Below, piece after piece: positions 5,682 to 8,180 of a DNA stretch of 8,180 nt (positions are counted from its first letter, which is position 1; every line of letters starts with the position of its first letter). A program made the position numbers and the translations under genes. Source of the stretch: Candidatus Dormiibacterota bacterium (GTDB taxonomy: Bacteria > Chloroflexota > Dormibacteria > UBA8260 > Bog-877); NCBI GenBank assembly GCA_003133485.1, contig PKXR01000172.1:1-8180 (forward strand), written 5' to 3'. The notes under the pieces are model-generated. The model was not told where the DNA came from. It searched no databases and saw only the letters and a list, made by a program, of their open reading frames with translations.

Positions 5682-7137
5682 CATGTCCTCCGTCATCTCC
5701 GATGACGCCCAACTCAGTCTCGAAATCGTTGAGCAGCTGCTGGACCCGTTCGGGGCTAGTGGACTCGCAATAAACCCGCATCAACGGCTCGGTTCCTGAC
5801 ATCCGGACCAAGACCCAGGAGTCCTCGCCCAGCCAGTACTTGAAGCCGTCGTCCTGCCGGGTGGCGGTGACCCGCTCGGCCCCCACCGTCTGCGGGGGAC
5901 CCACGTTCATCTGGTGGACCAGTTTCTCCCGGGCGCTGGGATAGCTCTCCCGGGAGAAGCGGTGATCCCGGCGGGCATAGGCATGCGGCCCGACCAGCTC
6001 TGCCACCTTCCGGCGGATCTCGCTGAGCGGGCTGCCGGTCATGACGATCATCTCGGCGAAGAAGAGCCCACTTAGGATCCCGTCCCGCTCGGGGATGTGC
6101 CCCCGGAATCCGAACCCGCCGGACTCTTCGGCGGCGAATAGAGCGTCGAGCTCCCGCATTCTGGTCCCCAGGTACTTGAACCCGACCGGCAACTCCTCCA
6201 CCGGACACGAGTAGCGCTGGCCCAGCAGGTCCAGGCGCCTGGTCATCGTGATCGACCGCACGACCGGTCCCTGCAGCTTGCGGTTCTCGCAGAGGTGCCA
6301 CAGCAGAAGAGTGGCGACCTCCAGCTGGTCGACGAAATTGCCCTTCTCGTCGAAGATCCCCACCCGGTCTGCGTCACCGTCGTTGATGATCCCGAGATCG
6401 AAACCACCAGCCCGCAGAACCTGAGAGGCCTCGTCGGTATTGGGCGGGATCGGCTCGGGATGCAACCCACCAAACCCGGGGTTGCGGTCGGAGTGGAGTT
6501 CGGTTACGCGGGTAGCTCCACCGCCCACCAGGTCGCTGACATAGCCCGACCCGGAGCCATACATTGGATCGTGGAGGATGTGCAGTCCGGCTTTCTTGAT
6601 CTCGTCCAGCTGCACCAGCCGGCCGATCTGGGCTCGGTACGAGGGCCGGGGGTCCACCAGCTCGACGAGACCCTGGGAGATCGCCTCCTCGATGGCCATG
6701 GTGCGCACTGAGTCTTCGGCCAGCACCAGCGCCAACTCCTCCTCGAGCCGGGCGATGACCTCGGGAGACGCGGAGCCCCCGTAGTCAGGCTTGTACTTGA
6801 GCCCGTTGAACTCCGGCGGGTTGTGACTGGCGGTCACCACGACCCCGCCCAGAGCCTGGCGATCCACCACCATCCAGGCAGACACCTGAGTTGGGCTGGG
6901 ACGGTCGCTGAGCAGCACCCGACGCGCGTTTGCGGCCAGCACTCGAGCCACCTCCCGAGCGAACAGCTCCGCCGAGAACCGGGTGTCGTGTCCGACCACC
7001 ACCGCCCCCTCGGTGGGAGCCGTGGCCAGGTATCGAGCCACCGCCTGGGTCACGGCTCGCACGTTGGCATAGGTGAAGTCGTCGGCCACCACCGCACGCC
7101 AACCGTCGGTGCCGAAACTGATCTTGGATTGGGTCAG
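5674..7137 (-). CDS. phosphomannomutase/phosphoglucomutase (alpha-D-phosphohexomutase), probable CTG start
   Basis: Interconverts hexose-6-phosphate and hexose-1-phosphate. Between a guanylyltransferase and an isomerase-like cupin, mannose-6-P to mannose-1-P is the likely role. Numbered from the CTG at 7137 (487 aa), the protein opens MTQSKISFGTDGWRAV, the usual N-terminus of this phosphohexomutase group. It has the catalytic phosphoserine loop TASHNP (Ser about 104), the metal loop NDGDADR (Asp about 253, 255, 257), the sugar-binding loop EESGG (about 337-341) and the phosphate-binding loop RMSGTEP (about 445-451), so all four active-site loops are intact. No ATG, GTG or TTG lies in frame between the upstream gene's stop and FGTDGW; the next ATG in frame is at 7314, inside manC, and would add 59 Pro/Arg/Gly-rich residues unlike the family. 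AGGGAG at 7145-7150 sits 7 nt before CTG. It overlaps the start of the cupin gene. Phosphoglucomutase is the main alternative specificity. Confidence 0.92.
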   Translation of the reverse strand: MTQSKISFGTDGWRAVVADDFTYANVRAVTQAVARYLATAPTEGAVVVGHDTRFSAELFAREVARVLAANARRVLLSDRPSPTQVSAWMVVDRQALGGVVVTASHNPPEFNGLKYKPDYGGSASPEVIARLEEELALVLAEDSVRTMAIEEAISQGLVELVDPRPSYRAQIGRLVQLDEIKKAGLHILHDPMYGSGSGYVSDLVGGGATRVTELHSDRNPGFGGLHPEPIPPNTDEASQVLRAGGFDLGIINDGDADRVGIFDEKGNFVDQLEVATLLLWHLCENRKLQGPVVRSITMTRRLDLLGQRYSCPVEELPVGFKYLGTRMRELDALFAAEESGGFGFRGHIPERDGILSGLFFAEMIVMTGSPLSEIRRKVAELVGPHAYARRDHRFSRESYPSAREKLVHQMNVGPPQTVGAERVTATRQDDGFKYWLGEDSWVLVRMSGTEPLMRVYCESTSPERVQQLLNDFETELGVIGDDGGHGG

Positions 7138-7144
7138 CGTTGAT

Positions 7145-7150
7145 CTCCCT
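7145..7150 (-). promoter_or_regulatory. Shine-Dalgarno deciding a CTG start for the phosphohexomutase
   Basis: On the minus strand AGGGAG is followed by 7 nt (ATCAACG) and then CTG at 7137-7135. This is ideal ribosome-binding geometry, and it is the only candidate that gives a protein starting at the conserved family N-terminus. ACG immediately precedes the CTG in frame and is a less likely alternative. Confidence 0.65.
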
Positions 7151-7179
7151 AGGATCTCTCGAGTACGCGGAGCACGGTC

Positions 7180-7207
7180 ATTGTATGGGTAGCTACCGAA
7201 GCCCCAA
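7180..7207 (-). promoter_or_regulatory. possible sigma70-type promoter between manC and the mutase gene
   Basis: On the minus strand TTGGGG (7207-7202), a 16-bp spacer and TACAAT (7185-7180) resemble -35 and -10 elements. The -10 matches the consensus TATAAT at 5 of 6 positions; the -35 is poor (3 of 6 against TTGACA). Transcription would start roughly 35-40 nt before the CTG start. The 98-nt gap, unusually long for this otherwise packed cluster, leaves room for it. A single weak match can be chance, so the call is tentative. Confidence 0.3.
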
Positions 7208-7235
7208 GACGGGACGAGAAACCCGACCGGAGCTT

Positions 7236-8180
7236 CTACAGGAGCTGGGCCCGACCTCGCTCGCGCAGCTCGGCGACCACTCGGGTTACCTCCTGGACCC
7301 GCGACATCGGACACACCAGCAGGGCATCCTCGGTGTCTATCACGGCCATCTCTTCCGCTCCCAGCACCACCACCAGGCGATCCCCGGAGGAGTCCACAAA
7401 GTTCCGGTCGCTGTCCAGTAGCAGGGCGTCGCCCCGGACCACATTCCCGCGCTCATCGCCCGCTCCGGCGTCTAGAGCCACCCGATAGAGGTCGACGAAC
7501 GACCCGAGGTCGCTCCAGGTCAACTCCACCGGCAGGACCGCCACCTTGGAACTGCGCTCCAGGACCAGACGGTCGACCACTCCCGAGGGTACCTTGATCC
7601 AGGCCTCGGCGAAGGCGGCGCTCCCCTGCGGCTGGCTCAAGACCGCGGCCCGCACCGCGCCCGCCGCCTCGGGCGCGTGGGTTTCCATCTCCTCCAGGAA
7701 GAGATGCGCCTGCCAGGCAAAGAGGCCAGTGTTCCAAAAGTAGCGGCCGCTGGTGAACATCTCTTGAGCGCGGTCCGGCCCCGGCTTCTCCACGAAGCCC
7801 AGACTCTGGAGCAGCGGCAGAGCCGGTCCAAGCTTCGCCGGACGGGCCAGCTCTGCTCCGGCCTCGACGTATCCGAAACCCGGAGCTCCCCAGGTGGGCT
7901 TCAGTCCGATCGAGATCAGCACCTCCGAGCGGCTGGCCCACGCGGCGGCGGACAGCAGGACACTAGTGGTGGCCTCCTCGTCCGGCATGTAGTGGTCGGC
8001 ATGGAGCGAGACCATCACCGCCCGGGGATGGAGCTGGAGGGCAGCCAGGGCCGCCCAAGCCAGGGCCGGTCCTGTCCCCCGAGGCTCCGGCTCCAGCAAG
8101 AGCCGATCCGGCTCCAGTTCAGGGAGCTCCGCCAGCACCTGAGCCGCCTGGTCGACCGCGGTGACCACCAGCACCGCCCC
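7236..8180 (-). CDS. manC: mannose-1-phosphate guanylyltransferase, ManC-like (5' end outside window)
   Basis: Predicted to make GDP-mannose from mannose-1-phosphate and GTP in the cytoplasm, feeding mannosylated glycans or polysaccharides. The reading frame is open through base 8180, so the N-terminal nucleotide-binding loop (GGxGTRLxP type) lies beyond the edge and 314 residues are visible. In order, the visible part shows EPRGTGP followed by an Ala/Leu-rich helix (EPxxRxTxP block), HADHYM (the usual P/G-x-DH block), FVEKPG (the family's FVEKP lysine block), WNTGLF, WSDLGSF, and a C-terminal region with GNVV, a VVVLGAEEMAVIDTEDALLV beta-helix-like segment and a closing coiled stretch. It ends soon after that with TAG, so it lacks the fused C-terminal cupin (isomerase) domain of the long bifunctional ManC/AlgA proteins. 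A separate cupin gene occurs two genes downstream. The mutase gene follows after a 98-nt gap. Family assignment is firm; sugar specificity (mannose rather than another hexose-1-P) rests on the motifs and neighbours. Confidence 0.9.
   Translation of the reverse strand, partial: GAVLVVTAVDQAAQVLAELPELEPDRLLLEPEPRGTGPALAWAALAALQLHPRAVMVSLHADHYMPDEEATTSVLLSAAAWASRSEVLISIGLKPTWGAPGFGYVEAGAELARPAKLGPALPLLQSLGFVEKPGPDRAQEMFTSGRYFWNTGLFAWQAHLFLEEMETHAPEAAGAVRAAVLSQPQGSAAFAEAWIKVPSGVVDRLVLERSSKVAVLPVELTWSDLGSFVDLYRVALDAGAGDERGNVVRGDALLLDSDRNFVDSSGDRLVVVLGAEEMAVIDTEDALLVCPMSRVQEVTRVVAELRERGRAQLL

Noticed and set aside
7138..7314. N-terminal extension of the mutase to ATG 7314
   Set aside because: Would overlap manC by 79 nt and add 59 residues rich in Pro, Arg, Gly and Ala with no similarity to the family; the CTG with AGGGAG explains the start better.

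Overview
The window is high-GC (by eye about two-thirds G+C) bacterial chromosome. Every gene I can support lies on the minus strand, so the layout is given in transcription order, from high to low coordinate. The composition, Shine-Dalgarno usage and frequent TTG/GTG (probably CTG) starts suggest an actinobacterium or a high-GC Chloroflexota/Dormibacterota-like lineage. That placement is an impression, because no rRNA or other phylogenetic marker is present. I see no mobile elements, CRISPR arrays, tRNAs or rRNAs.

Block 1 (8180 to about 5295) is a GDP-mannose supply cluster. It holds a mannose-1-phosphate guanylyltransferase (manC-like, cut by the window edge at its N-terminus), an alpha-D-phosphohexomutase (phosphomannomutase/phosphoglucomutase), and a small cupin resembling the type II mannose-6-phosphate isomerase domain. 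Together they could carry fructose-6-P to mannose-6-P to mannose-1-P to GDP-mannose. The isomerase and guanylyltransferase activities that many bacteria carry on one bifunctional protein would here be on two polypeptides, with the mutase gene between them. A GC-rich nested hairpin follows the cupin stop.

Block 2 (about 5294 to 4128) holds one unrecognised polytopic membrane protein between two short intergenic stretches (about 186 and 201 bp). The first stretch contains two near-consensus DnaA-box-like motifs facing each other and a strong Shine-Dalgarno in front of an in-frame CTG.

Block 3 (4127 to 25) is a tight catabolic operon: class III omega-aminotransferase (gabT-like), NAD(P)+ aldehyde dehydrogenase (4-nt ATGA overlap) and acyl-CoA dehydrogenase (12 nt downstream). 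The first two would ordinarily be called a GABA shunt. However, the third gene has an arginine where glutaryl-CoA dehydrogenases bind the substrate carboxylate, and the aldehyde dehydrogenase lacks the GabD-type active-site motif. A lysine/5-aminovalerate to glutarate to glutaryl-CoA to crotonyl-CoA route is a good alternative reading.

I find no clearly new defence, mobile or RNA system. The points most worth a second look are the two probable CTG start codons with near-identical Shine-Dalgarno geometry, the split isomerase/guanylyltransferase arrangement, and the substrate identity of the catabolic operon.
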